DNA of 64,000 nt. It comes from Pseudomonas marginalis (GTDB taxonomy: Bacteria > Pseudomonadota > Gammaproteobacteria > Pseudomonadales > Pseudomonadaceae). The notes under the pieces were generated by a model. The model was not told the DNA's origin, did not search any database, and saw nothing but the letters and a program-made list of their open reading frames with translations. The stretch is taken from NCBI RefSeq assembly GCF_008692035.1, contig NZ_VTFG01000002.1, positions 310,001-374,000 of the forward strand, given 5' to 3'. The position numbers and the translations under genes are program-made. Shown here piece after piece: positions 33,027 through 41,860 of the stretch. The stretch's first letter is position 1; every line of letters starts with the position of its first letter.

Positions 33027-34685
33027 TTAGTGATTAACCGCCCCACTCGCCCCCAGGCCAGTCTGCGAACGCACAAACTGCGGGAAGTACAGCGCACGCT
33101 CTTTCTCTGCCGCCGCCGACTTGTCGGTGATGGAGAAGAACCAGATACCGATGAACGCAATGATCATCGAGAACAGCGCCGGGTATTCGTACGGGAAGAT
33201 GGCTTTTTCGTGATGCAGGATCGAGACCCAGATGGTCGGACCCAGGATCATCAGGCCAACGGCACTGATCAGGCCCAGCCAACCGCCAATCATCGCGCCA
33301 CGGGTGGTGAGGTTTTTCCAGTACATGGAAAGCAGCAACACCGGGAAGTTACAGCTGGCGGCAATCGAGAACGCCAGGCCGACCATGAACGCGATGTTCT
33401 GGCTTTCGAACAGGATGCCCAGGCCAATCGCCAACACTGCGAGGGCGATGGTGGTGATCTTCGATACGCGAATCTCATCCTTTTCGTTGGCCTTGCCTTT
33501 CTTGATCACGCTGGCGTACAGGTCATGGGACACCGCCGAAGCACCGGCCAGGGTCAAGCCGGCAACCACGGCGAGGATGGTGGCGAAGGCCACCGCCGAG
33601 ATGAAGCCCAGGAAGATACTGCCACCCACCGCGTTGGCCAGGTGCACCGCCGCCATGTTGTTACCGCCCAGCAAGGCGCCTGCAGCATCCTTGAACGCCG
33701 GGTTGGTGCTGACCAGCAGGATCGCGCCGAAGCCGATGATAAAGGTCAGGATATAGAAGTAGCCGATGAAGCCCGTGGCATACAGCACGCTCTTACGCGC
33801 TTCCTTGGCGTCGCTTACGGTGAAGAAGCGCATCAGGATATGCGGCAGGCCGGCGGTACCGAACATCAGTGCCAGGCCCAGGGAGAACGCGGAGATCGGG
33901 TCTTTCACCAGGCCGCCGGGGCTCATGATCGCTTCACCTTTAGGGTGGACCTTGATCGCCTCGGAGAACAGCGTGTTGAAGTCGAAGTTGACGTGCTTCA
34001 TCACCATCAGCGCCATGAACGAAGCACCGGACAGCAACAGCACCGCCTTGATGATCTGCACCCAGGTGGTCGCCAGCATGCCGCCGAACAGCACATACAG
34101 GCACATCAGGATCCCGACCAGGATCACCGCCACATGGTAGTCGAGGCCGAACAGCAGCTGGATCAGCTTGCCCGCCCCCACCATTTGCGCGATCAGGTAG
34201 AACGCCACCACGACCAGGGAACCACAGGCCGACAGGCTGCGGATCTGGGTTTGCCCGAGGCGATAGGACGCCACGTCGGCAAAGGTGTACTTGCCCAAGT
34301 TACGCAGGCGCTCGGCGATCAGGAACAGAATGATCGGCCAGCCCACCAGGAAGCCGATCGAGTAGATCAGGCCGTCGTAGCCGGAGGTGAACACCAGTGC
34401 GGAAATACCCAGGAAGGATGCGGCCGACATGTAGTCGCCGGCAATCGCCAGGCCGTTCTGGAAACCGGTGATCTTGCCGCCGGCCGCATAGTAGTCGGCC
34501 GCCGACTTGTTGCGCTTGGACGCCCAGTAGGTGATGCACAACGTCGCGCCGACAAAGGCCACGAACATCAGGATCGCTGCGATATTCAGCGGTTGTTTGT
34601 GCACTTCACCGGTCAATGCATCCGCCGCCCACACCGCAGGAGCGAAGACCGAAGCGCCGAATACTGCCAATAGACGACGGATCAT
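33027..34685 (-). CDS. actP: Cation/acetate symporter ActP
   Basis: 552 residues of the sodium:solute symporter family. The N-terminal signal-like segment (RLLAVFGASVFAPAVWA) is typical of ActP. About 13 hydrophobic segments follow, with the family stretches SAADYYAAGGKITGFQNGLAIAGDYMSAASFLGISAL and GTAGLPHILMRFFTV. It imports acetate and glycolate with sodium. The start overlaps the stop of yjcH by four bases. Confidence 0.95.
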   Translation of the reverse strand: MIRRLLAVFGASVFAPAVWAADALTGEVHKQPLNIAAILMFVAFVGATLCITYWASKRNKSAADYYAAGGKITGFQNGLAIAGDYMSAASFLGISALVFTSGYDGLIYSIGFLVGWPIILFLIAERLRNLGKYTFADVASYRLGQTQIRSLSACGSLVVVAFYLIAQMVGAGKLIQLLFGLDYHVAVILVGILMCLYVLFGGMLATTWVQIIKAVLLLSGASFMALMVMKHVNFDFNTLFSEAIKVHPKGEAIMSPGGLVKDPISAFSLGLALMFGTAGLPHILMRFFTVSDAKEARKSVLYATGFIGYFYILTFIIGFGAILLVSTNPAFKDAAGALLGGNNMAAVHLANAVGGSIFLGFISAVAFATILAVVAGLTLAGASAVSHDLYASVIKKGKANEKDEIRVSKITTIALAVLAIGLGILFESQNIAFMVGLAFSIAASCNFPVLLLSMYWKNLTTRGAMIGGWLGLISAVGLMILGPTIWVSILHHEKAIFPYEYPALFSMIIAFIGIWFFSITDKSAAAEKERALYFPQFVRSQTGLGASGAVNH

Positions 34686-34993
34686 TGCGCAGCCTCCTTG
34701 AGAATCGCATTGTTCAGGTCGTCGAATTCGCCGTTGGCGCGTCGCACATAGATGCCGGTGAGGACAAAGGCCGACACAATCAGCCCGACCCCAATGGGGA
34801 TGCCCCAGGTGATGGATGAGCCGGGGCTGAGTTTAGCCCCCAGTACTTGTGGCCCGTAGGCAATCAACAGGATGAATCCGGAGTACAGCCCTAGCATGAT
34901 CGCCGAGAGAATCCAGGCGAACCTTTCCCTTTTTCTTACCAGCTCCTTGAAACGCGGGCTGTTTTGAATCGAGAGGTAAATGCTGTCGTTCAT
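34682..34993 (-). CDS. yjcH: DUF485 inner-membrane protein (YjcH)
   Basis: 103 residues with two transmembrane segments (about 29-52 and 62-83) and the family N-terminal helix FKELVRKRERFAWILSAIML. It always accompanies actP and is presumed to assist the symporter. acs, often the first gene of this operon, is absent upstream; here the operon begins with yjcH. Confidence 0.92.
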   Translation of the reverse strand: MNDSIYLSIQNSPRFKELVRKRERFAWILSAIMLGLYSGFILLIAYGPQVLGAKLSPGSSITWGIPIGVGLIVSAFVLTGIYVRRANGEFDDLNNAILKEAAQ

Positions 34994-35141
34994 TGTTTTT
35001 ATCCTCGCAGCACAGCTTTTTTATTATTGGTACGTATCCACTGTATGCGGCTACGGAACAGGTTCCAGACGACCTTAGTATTAGACGGAGTGTAGCGAGG
35101 GATTGAGAGGGCGCAGAAACATTTGCGGGTGACGAAAATAA

Positions 35142-35229
35142 TGTGGGAGGGGGCTTGCTCCCGATAGTGGTGAGCCAGTCAGATCATTGACGACTGACAC
35201 ACCGCAATCGGGGGCAAGCCCCTCCCACA
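35142..35229. repeat. REPIN upstream of yjcH
   Basis: TGTGGGAGGGGGCTTGCTCC at the left and GGGGGCAAGCCCCTCCCACA at the right, in inverted orientation. The remaining part of 34994-35255 shows no gene. Confidence 0.9.
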
Positions 35230-35255
35230 GGGGGTTGTATCAAGGCATTGGGGGG

Positions 35256-36107
35256 TTATTTACCGGTCCACTCGGCTACGCGCTCAGGGTGCTTGGCCAC
35301 CCAGTCCTTGGCCGCTGCATCAGGCTTGGCGCCTTCCTGGATAGCGAGCATGACTTCGCCGATCTCATCCTTGGAGGCCCACTGGAATTTCTTCAGGAAC
35401 GCCGCGACTTCCGGCGCTTTCTTCTCCAGGCCCTTGCTGCCGATGCTGTTGACGGTTTCAGCAGCACCATAAATCCCTTTTGGATCGTCCAGGAAACGCA
35501 GTTTCCACTTGGCGAACATCCAGTGTGGCACCCAGCCGGTGACCGCAATGGATTCCTGTTTGTCTTCGGCACGGGTCAGCTCGGCGATCATCGCCGCACC
35601 CGAACTGGCTTGCAGTTTGTAGTCGAGGCCGTACTGCTTGATGGCTTCGTCGGTCTTGAGCATCACGCCTGAACCGGCGTCGATGCCGACGATCTTGTTC
35701 TTGAAGGTGGTGTCGGTCTTGAGGTCTTCGATGGACTTGGCCTTGACGTACTCCGGCACGATCAAGCCGATCTTCGCATCCTTGAAGTTGGGGCCGTAGT
35801 CGACCACCTTGTCCTTGTTCTTGGTCCAATACTCGCCGTGGGTCACCGGCAGCCAGGCGGAGAGCATGGCATCGAGCTTGCCGGTGGCCACACCCTGCCA
35901 CATGATCCCGGTGGCGACCGCTTGCAGTTTGACGTCATAACCGAGCTTTTCCCTGATCACCTCTGCCGCCACATGCGTGGTGGCAACGCTGTCGGACCAG
36001 CCATCTACATAACCGATGCTCAGGGTTTTGCTGTCGGCGCTGGCCAGTGTGGAGCTCATCGCAACTACCAGAGTGGCAGCTGCGCCCAAGAGTCGTCGCA
36101 TCTTCAT
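35256..36107 (-). CDS. Glycine betaine/choline-type substrate-binding protein
   Basis: 283 residues from the ATG at 36107, with GGGGAAG upstream. Signal peptide 1-24 (VVAMSSTLASA-DS). The mature protein is an OpuAC/ProX-like binding protein: SIGYVDGWSDSVATTHVAAEVI, GIMWQGVATGKLDAMLSAWLPVTHG, VGIDAGSGVM, ITGWVPHWMFAKWKL-type tryptophans that would form the aromatic cage for a quaternary amine. No ATPase or permease gene adjoins. Pseudomonas uses orphan binding proteins of this type (BetX, CaiX, CbcX) with a shared transporter elsewhere; which one this is cannot be told. Confidence 0.9.
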   Translation of the reverse strand: MKMRRLLGAAATLVVAMSSTLASADSKTLSIGYVDGWSDSVATTHVAAEVIREKLGYDVKLQAVATGIMWQGVATGKLDAMLSAWLPVTHGEYWTKNKDKVVDYGPNFKDAKIGLIVPEYVKAKSIEDLKTDTTFKNKIVGIDAGSGVMLKTDEAIKQYGLDYKLQASSGAAMIAELTRAEDKQESIAVTGWVPHWMFAKWKLRFLDDPKGIYGAAETVNSIGSKGLEKKAPEVAAFLKKFQWASKDEIGEVMLAIQEGAKPDAAAKDWVAKHPERVAEWTGK

Positions 36108-36439
36108 CGTACTTCCCCGAAAGTGCTGCGCCCGACGGATGTCGAGCGACGTCAACCTGTTGTTATGTGGTGCGCCGCGCCCCCTTCACGCGCATCGATC
36201 CGGCTGCTGCGACATCAGTGGAGTGCTGACACGTCGATCATCAACCTGCCGCAGCCTTCGACCTGCTCTGTCAGCGACCTCATGCAAGCAAGAAACGACA
36301 TCACATCGCCAGTAGGACTTTTTGTAGGACTTAACCCCACGATCCCGCCTGAACTTTGCATGTCAAAATTATGCAGCCCCACTGGGATAGCGCAAATCCG
36401 GGTAAGATGCGCGCCTTTGCTCCCCCAGATAAGCCGACC
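36108..36439. other. 332-bp intergenic region
   Basis: Divergent promoter region between the betaine-binding protein and the GH17 gene. The one structured item is a 9-base direct repeat GTAGGACTT at 36312-36320 and 36324-36332. No protein-like sequence was found. Confidence 0.6.
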
Positions 36440-37993
36440 ATGCCCGCGACTGCCCGCTTCCCTGCCCTGCCCTATTGCTTCGCTTTGATCCTCGGCCTGC
36501 TGGCCCTTGTCGGCTACTGGTATGGCCTCGGCCGGCCGGTGGTGCTGCCGGATGTGGCCAGTGCCAGTCACAAGCTGCAATGCGCGTCGTACACACCGTT
36601 CGACAAGGACCAATCGCCCTTCGACCAACCGTTCACACTGCGCCCCGCGCGCATGGACGCCGACCTGGCCCTGCTGGCCACCCGCTTCGAGTGCATCCGC
36701 ACTTACTCCATGACCGGCCTGGAAGCCTTGCCGGACCTGGCGCGCAAGCATGGGTTAAAGGTGATGGCGGGCGCCTGGGTCAGCAGCGACCCGGTCGCGA
36801 CCGAAAAAGAAGTCGACCAACTGATCGCCTCGGCTAACGCCAACCCCGATGTGGTCACCTCGGTGATCGTCGGCAACGAAGCGCTGCTGCGCAAGGAAGT
36901 CACCGCCAAACAGCTGGTGGCGCTGATCCATAAGGTCAAAAGCCAGATCAAGCAGCCGGTCACCTACGCCGACGTCTGGGAGTTCTGGCTGCAGCACCCG
37001 GAAATCGCGCCGGCGGTGGACTTCCTGACCATCCACCTGCTGCCCTACTGGGAAGATGACCCCTCCGGCATCGACCAGGCCCTCAAGCATGTGGGCGATG
37101 TACGCCAGACCTTTGGCAACAAATTCGCGCCCAAGGACATATTGATCGGCGAGACGGGCTGGCCCAGCGAAGGCCGCCAACGCGAAACCGCGGTGCCGAG
37201 CCGGGTCAATGAGGCCAAGTTCATGCGTGGCTTCGTGGCCATGGCCGAGGCCAATGGCTGGCACTACAACCTGATCGAAGCGTTTGACCAACCGTGGAAG
37301 CGCGCCAGTGAAGGTGCCGTGGGCGGCTACTGGGGCCTGTTCGATGCCGACCGCCAGGACAAGGGCATCCTCGCCGGGCCGGTGACCAATGTGCCGCACT
37401 GGCCGCTGTGGCTGGGGGTCGGCGGGATTATCCTGCTGGGCACGCTGGTGCTCGGTGGTCGCGTCCGCAGCTCGCGCGCCGCGATCGCCCTGCCCCTGCT
37501 GGGTGCAGTGGCTGCCTGCGCCATCGGCACCTGGGCCGAACTGACCCGCGTGACTGCGCGCTTCAACGATGAGTGGGCATGGGCCGGTTTACTCGTGGCG
37601 CTGAACCTGCTGGTGCTGGCCCACGCCACACTGGCCCTGAGTGCCCGTGAAGGCTGGCGCGAACGGCTGTTCAACTGGCTGGAACAACGTGCCGGCTGGC
37701 TGGTGGCAATCGCAGGGTTCGCGGGCGCCGTGATGATGCTGGCACTGGTGTTTGACCCACGCTACCGCAGCTTCCCGAGTGCGGCGCTGCTGCTGCCGGC
37801 GTTGGTGTACCTGGTTCGTCCGGTGACCGGACCACGCCGGGAGATTGCCTTGCTGACCTTTATCATCGGGGCCGGCATTGCGCCACAGCTGTACCGTGAA
37901 GGCTTGCTGAACCAGCAGGCGTGGGGTTGGGCGGTGGTCAGTGGGTTGATGGTTGTGGCTTTGTGGCGGTGCTTGCGGATGCGCAAGGCTTAA
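36440..37993 (+). CDS. Membrane GH17-family glucan enzyme
   Basis: 517 residues from the ATG at 36440. TM1 at about 12-30, then a periplasmic GH17 TIM-barrel domain (about 45-310), then about seven hydrophobic helices to the end. Both catalytic acids of GH17 are present: Glu147 in SVIVGNEALL (acid/base) and Glu238 in ILIGETGWPSEG (nucleophile). Family knowledge: Gram-negative membrane GH17 proteins act as beta-1,3-glucan transglycosylases that branch or cyclise osmoregulated periplasmic or surface glucans, and are often named NdvC-like or beta-1,6-glucan synthase. The substrate is inferred. No glucan synthase gene adjoins. Confidence 0.88.
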   Translation: MPATARFPALPYCFALILGLLALVGYWYGLGRPVVLPDVASASHKLQCASYTPFDKDQSPFDQPFTLRPARMDADLALLATRFECIRTYSMTGLEALPDLARKHGLKVMAGAWVSSDPVATEKEVDQLIASANANPDVVTSVIVGNEALLRKEVTAKQLVALIHKVKSQIKQPVTYADVWEFWLQHPEIAPAVDFLTIHLLPYWEDDPSGIDQALKHVGDVRQTFGNKFAPKDILIGETGWPSEGRQRETAVPSRVNEAKFMRGFVAMAEANGWHYNLIEAFDQPWKRASEGAVGGYWGLFDADRQDKGILAGPVTNVPHWPLWLGVGGIILLGTLVLGGRVRSSRAAIALPLLGAVAACAIGTWAELTRVTARFNDEWAWAGLLVALNLLVLAHATLALSAREGWRERLFNWLEQRAGWLVAIAGFAGAVMMLALVFDPRYRSFPSAALLLPALVYLVRPVTGPRREIALLTFIIGAGIAPQLYREGLLNQQAWGWAVVSGLMVVALWRCLRMRKA

Positions 37994-38000
37994 GAGCGCC

Positions 38001-38066
38001 ATCGGGGGCAAGCCCCCTCCCACCTTTGGACTGCGTTCTCATGTGGGAGGGGGCTTGCTCCCGATT
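38001..38066. repeat. REPIN after GH17 gene
   Basis: ATCGGGGGCAAGCCCCCTCC and GTGGGAGGGGGCTTGCTCCC in inverted orientation, filling the gap between convergent genes and probably acting as the terminator. Confidence 0.92.
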
Positions 38067-38073
38067 GGTCTTG

Positions 38074-38442
38074 TCAGGCGCGCCGCGACTGCCTGACCAA
38101 CCGCAACCCCGCAATCACCACCGCAAACACCGCAAACGAGGTGTTGTACAACGCCAGGGCCGGCAGCCCGAACGCCAGCCCCAGTACCGCCAAGCCCCAT
38201 CCCGCACGGCCCGGCACGAAAAACGCCAGCACCGAGGTCACCAGCGCGGCCCAGCCCAGCACCTTGAAGTGAATCATCAAGCCCAGGTTCGAACGCACCT
38301 GGCATTCCCAGCGGCTGGCCTCGTCGGCACAGATGCCGACCCACTGGCCATCTTCCATAAAGCCGTAACGCGCGCCATAACTGGCAGCCAGCCATAACGG
38401 CAGGGCAATAAGCAGCAAAATCAACGGCAAGCGGCGGGACAT
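38074..38442 (-). CDS. Small uncharacterised membrane protein
   Basis: 122 residues. Hydrophobic segments at about 5-22, 53-73, 80-95 and 98-114 predict three or four transmembrane helices. A periplasm-facing loop contains two cysteines (WVGICADEASRWECQV). I do not recognise a named domain. ATG preceded by GGAGTG. It is a single gene between a REPIN and the promoter region of the hydrolase-mlaA operon. Confidence 0.65.
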   Translation of the reverse strand: MSRRLPLILLLIALPLWLAASYGARYGFMEDGQWVGICADEASRWECQVRSNLGLMIHFKVLGWAALVTSVLAFFVPGRAGWGLAVLGLAFGLPALALYNTSFAVFAVVIAGLRLVRQSRRA

Positions 38443-38514
38443 GGAGCACTCCGATAGGCAAAAACGGCGCTCAGCTTAATGCGCCGGCGGCCGTTAGCAA
38501 GGTGCATACACACA

Positions 38515-38530
38515 ATTAGTGTTCACTAAT
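38515..38530. promoter_or_regulatory. Perfect 16-bp palindrome, candidate operator
   Basis: ATTAGTG-TT-CACTAAT, about 150 bp before the hydrolase-mlaA operon and 70 bp before the divergent membrane-protein gene. Its size and AT-rich ends suit a TetR-type repressor. The regulator is unknown. Confidence 0.5.
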
Positions 38531-38678
38531 GCATGGCAAAGTGTATCGTCTCGCTACTATTACCCCGAATCCGACGTTATTTTCCGACTTTTCGTGCCGA
38601 GAGCTGGCACTTCGGTGGCAACGCGGTGGTCATAGCCTGCGAACTTCATTAAGCACGTTTCCTCTTAGGGATTAAGTC

Positions 38679-39977
38679 ATGCTCCGTTCCTTGCGCTGTG
38701 CTGCCTTACTGGGCAGCCTTTTTTTGAGTGCGTCAGCACTGGCCGTCGATATCGACCAAGCCAGCTATGGCTACCCTTTGACCAACCCATTCGAAGCGAC
38801 CATCGCCACCACACCGCCTGACCTTCGGCCGACATTGCCGACCGATGACGAGATCAACCAGTCCGACTACACCCTGAACATGCGCCCCGAGCGCGAGTTC
38901 AGCCTGCCGGACAACTTCTGGGCAGTGAAGAAACTCACGTACCGCATCGCCAAGCAGGACCGGGCCGCGCCGCTGATCTTCCTGATCGCAGGCACCGGTG
39001 CGCGGTTTGACAGCAGCATCAACGAATACCTGAAAAAACTGTATTACCAGGCCGGCTACCACGTGGTGCAACTGTCGTCGCCCACCAGCTTCGACTTCAT
39101 CGCCTCTGCGTCGCGCTTCGCCACTCCCGGCATCAGCCAGGAAGATGCCGAAGACATGTACCGCGTGATGCAGGCCGTGCGCGCCCAGAACGCTTCGCTG
39201 CCGGTGACCGACTTCTACCTCACCGGCTACAGCCTCGGCGCGCTGGATGCGGCATTTGTCAGCAAGCTCGACGAGACCCGCCGCAGCTTCAACTTCAAGA
39301 AAGTGCTGCTGCTCAACCCGCCGGTCAACCTCTACACCTCGATCACCAACCTCGACAAGCTGGTACAGACCGAGGTCAAGGGCATCAACAACACCACCAC
39401 CTTCTATGAACTGGTGTTGAACAAGCTGACCCGTTACTTCCAGCAAAAGGGCTACATCGACCTCAACGACGCCCTGCTCTACGACTTCCAGCAATCCAAG
39501 CAGCACCTGACCAACGAACAGATGGCCATGCTGATCGGCACCTCGTTCCGCTTCTCGGCGGCCGACATCGCCTTTACTTCGGACCTGATCAACCGCCGTG
39601 GCCTGATCATCCCGCCGAAGTACCCGATCAGCGAAGGCACCAGCCTCACGCCGTTCCTCAAGCGCGCACTGCAATGCGACTTCGATTGCTACCTCACCGA
39701 ACAGGTGATCCCAATGTGGCGCGCCCGCTCCGACGGCGGCAGCCTGTTGCAACTGGTTGACCAGGTCAGCCTGTACGCCCTCAAGGACTACCTGCACGCC
39801 AGCCCGAAAATCGCCGTCATGCACAACGCCGATGACGTGATCCTCGGCCCGGGCGACCTTGGTTTCCTGCGCAAGACCTTCGGCGATCGCTTGACCGTCT
39901 ACCCCCTGGGCGGCCACTGCGGCAACCTCAATTACCGCGTCAACGCCGACGCCATGCTGGAGTTCTTCCGTGGCTAA
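38679..39977 (+). CDS. Exported alpha/beta-hydrolase-like protein
   Basis: 432 residues. Signal peptide 1-22 (LSASALA-VD). The nucleophile elbow is GYSLGALD (near residue 189), preceded by PLIFLIAGTGARFD, and followed late by VMHNADDVI (Asp) and LGGHCGNLNY (His), so a full Ser-Asp-His triad seems present. It is sometimes annotated as a serine/threonine kinase in Pseudomonas genomes, but no kinase motifs are visible. The stop overlaps the next gene, an mlaA homologue, by eight bases, which points to a role in envelope lipids. The substrate is inferred only. Confidence 0.8.
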   Translation: MLRSLRCAALLGSLFLSASALAVDIDQASYGYPLTNPFEATIATTPPDLRPTLPTDDEINQSDYTLNMRPEREFSLPDNFWAVKKLTYRIAKQDRAAPLIFLIAGTGARFDSSINEYLKKLYYQAGYHVVQLSSPTSFDFIASASRFATPGISQEDAEDMYRVMQAVRAQNASLPVTDFYLTGYSLGALDAAFVSKLDETRRSFNFKKVLLLNPPVNLYTSITNLDKLVQTEVKGINNTTTFYELVLNKLTRYFQQKGYIDLNDALLYDFQQSKQHLTNEQMAMLIGTSFRFSAADIAFTSDLINRRGLIIPPKYPISEGTSLTPFLKRALQCDFDCYLTEQVIPMWRARSDGGSLLQLVDQVSLYALKDYLHASPKIAVMHNADDVILGPGDLGFLRKTFGDRLTVYPLGGHCGNLNYRVNADAMLEFFRG

Positions 39978-40758
39978 ATATCTTCTGCTGCTTGCCGCCC
40001 TGATGTGCGCAGGCGTTGCCAATGCCGACAACAGCAAGGCTCACGCGCCTGTGGTGATGGACTCCGACGGATTCAAGGAGCCGTTGAGCAAACTCAAGTT
40101 CAACCCGGGTCTGGACCAACGCGAATTCGAACGCTCGTCGGTCAACGCCCTCAACGTGTATGACCCGCTCGAATCGTGGAACCGCCGCGTGTACCACTTC
40201 AACTACCGCTTTGACCAATGGGTGTTCCTGCCGGTGGTCGACGGTTACCGCTACGTCACGCCAAGCTTCCTGCGCACCGGCGTGAGCAACTTCTTCAACA
40301 ACCTGGGCGACGTGCCCAACCTGTTGAACAGCCTGCTGCAACTCAAGGGCCACCGTTCCCTGGAAACCACCGGGCGCCTGCTGCTCAACACCACCGTCGG
40401 CATCGCCGGCCTGTGGGACCCGGCGACCGCCATGGGCCTGCCGCGCCAGAGCGAAGACTTCGGCCAGACCCTGGGCTTCTACGGCGTGCCCGGCGGTGCC
40501 TACCTGGTGCTGCCGATCTTCGGCCCGTCGAACCTGCGCGACACCGGCGGCCTGCTGGTGGACTACACCGCCGAGTCCCAGATCAACTTCCTCAACGTCT
40601 CCGAAGTCAGCTCCAACCACCCGGAAATCTGGGCCCTGCGCGCGGTGGACAAGCGCTACCAGACCAGCTTCCGCTACGGTCAGATGAACTCGCCGTTCGA
40701 GTATGAGAAGGTGCGGTATATCTACACGGAATCGCGCAAGTTGCAGATTGCCGAGTAA
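39970..40758 (+). CDS. MlaA/VacJ-family protein without a clear lipobox
   Basis: 262 residues. The conserved core of MlaA is present: DPLESWNRRVYHFNYRFD, PSFLRTGVSNFFNNLGDVPNLLNSLLQ and LLLNTTVGIAGLWDPA, GVPGGAYLVLPIFGPSNLRDTGG. MlaA removes misplaced phospholipids from the outer leaflet together with porins and passes them to MlaC. The N-terminus has a signal peptide ending GVANA-DN with a cysteine only at residue 13, not in a proper lipobox, so this copy is likely soluble or signal-peptidase-I processed. It is probably a paralogue of the canonical lipoprotein, coupled to the hydrolase before it. Confidence 0.88.
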   Translation: MAKYLLLLAALMCAGVANADNSKAHAPVVMDSDGFKEPLSKLKFNPGLDQREFERSSVNALNVYDPLESWNRRVYHFNYRFDQWVFLPVVDGYRYVTPSFLRTGVSNFFNNLGDVPNLLNSLLQLKGHRSLETTGRLLLNTTVGIAGLWDPATAMGLPRQSEDFGQTLGFYGVPGGAYLVLPIFGPSNLRDTGGLLVDYTAESQINFLNVSEVSSNHPEIWALRAVDKRYQTSFRYGQMNSPFEYEKVRYIYTESRKLQIAE

Positions 40759-40769
40759 ATAACGCCCGT

Positions 40770-40801
40770 AAAAAAGGCCATTCGATTGAATGGCCTTTTT
40801 T
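40770..40801 (+). terminator. Intrinsic terminator of hydrolase-mlaA operon
   Basis: AAAAAAGGCCATTC-GATT-GAATGGCCTTTTTT, nearly symmetric, so it also ends the convergent DUF808 gene. Confidence 0.93.
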
Positions 40802-40812
40802 GTGTCGGCGAT

Positions 40813-41727
40813 TTATGCCCTGAGCGCTTTCCAGCTCTTGCCCACCACACTGACCACTGCCAATACCACCGCCCCGGCAACAATCCCCGCCACCGCATTC
40901 AGTAACGTCGGCATCAACCACGCCAATCCACCTGTGCTCTGGCTCACACCCTCGATCCAGTGATGCACCACCGGCACGCCATGGGTAAGGATGCCACCGC
41001 CGACCATGAACATCGCCGCCGTGCCGATCACCGACAGGCTCTTCATCATGTACGGTGCCGCCCGCAGGATGCCGCCACCGATACGGCGAGCCATCTGGCC
41101 AGGCTTCTGGGTAAGCCACAGGCCCAGGTCATCCAGCTTGACGATGCCAGCCACAAGCCCGTAGACGCCGATGGTCATGACGATGGCGATGCCCGACAAC
41201 ACGATCACCTGCTGCATCAGCTGCGCATCAGCCACGATACCGAGGGTGATCGCGATGATTTCCGCCGAGAGGATGAAGTCGGTGCGGATAGCGCCTTTGA
41301 TCTTGTCCTTTTCGAAAGCCACCAGATCGGTCGCCGGGTCGGCCACGGCTTCGACCAATTGGGTGTGTTCGGCCTGGTCTTCAGCCTGGCTGTGCAGAAA
41401 TTTATGCGCGAGTTTTTCGAAGCCTTCGAAACACAGGTACGCACCGCCGAGCATCAACAAGGGCGTCACCGCCCAGGGTGCAAAGGCGCTGATCAACAGC
41501 GCCGTCGGCACCAGGATCAGCTTATTGACGAATGACCCCTTGGCCACCGCCCACACCACGGGAATTTCCCGCTCGGCGCGCACACCGGAAACCTGCTGGG
41601 CGTTAAGCGCCAGGTCGTCACCCAGCACGCCGGAGGTCTTCTTCGCGGCCACTTTTGTCATCAAGGCAACGTCATCGAGTACCGCGGCGATATCATCAAT
41701 CAACACCAACAAGCTGCTTCCTGCCAT
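40813..41727 (-). CDS. DUF808 family membrane protein (YedI-like)
   Basis: 304 residues from the ATG at 41727. The family N-terminus SSLLVLIDDIAAVLDDVALMTKVAAKKTSGVLGDDLALNAQQV is followed by about seven hydrophobic segments. Members are inner-membrane proteins of unknown function, sometimes called YedI. No neighbour suggests a role. Confidence 0.88.
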   Translation of the reverse strand: MAGSSLLVLIDDIAAVLDDVALMTKVAAKKTSGVLGDDLALNAQQVSGVRAEREIPVVWAVAKGSFVNKLILVPTALLISAFAPWAVTPLLMLGGAYLCFEGFEKLAHKFLHSQAEDQAEHTQLVEAVADPATDLVAFEKDKIKGAIRTDFILSAEIIAITLGIVADAQLMQQVIVLSGIAIVMTIGVYGLVAGIVKLDDLGLWLTQKPGQMARRIGGGILRAAPYMMKSLSVIGTAAMFMVGGGILTHGVPVVHHWIEGVSQSTGGLAWLMPTLLNAVAGIVAGAVVLAVVSVVGKSWKALRA

Positions 41728-41860
41728 GAATCGGGCTTCCTTAAGAGAGGGATGGGCGGAGCATAACGCGGCGCAGGGCTTTGCGGGCACATTGTTGAGG
41801 CCCGCGGATAGCCGGTGCTACCATGCGCAACCGCCTGTCCTGGCAAGGAAACTCCCCGTG

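Noticed and set aside
36312..36332. Direct repeat GTAGGACTT considered as operator
   Set aside because: Only nine bases with a 12-bp period and no dyad; too weak to call on sequence alone.
38679..39977. Annotation as serine/threonine kinase
   Set aside because: No glycine-rich loop, HRD or DFG motif; instead GYSLGA with Asp and His downstream, as in alpha/beta hydrolases.
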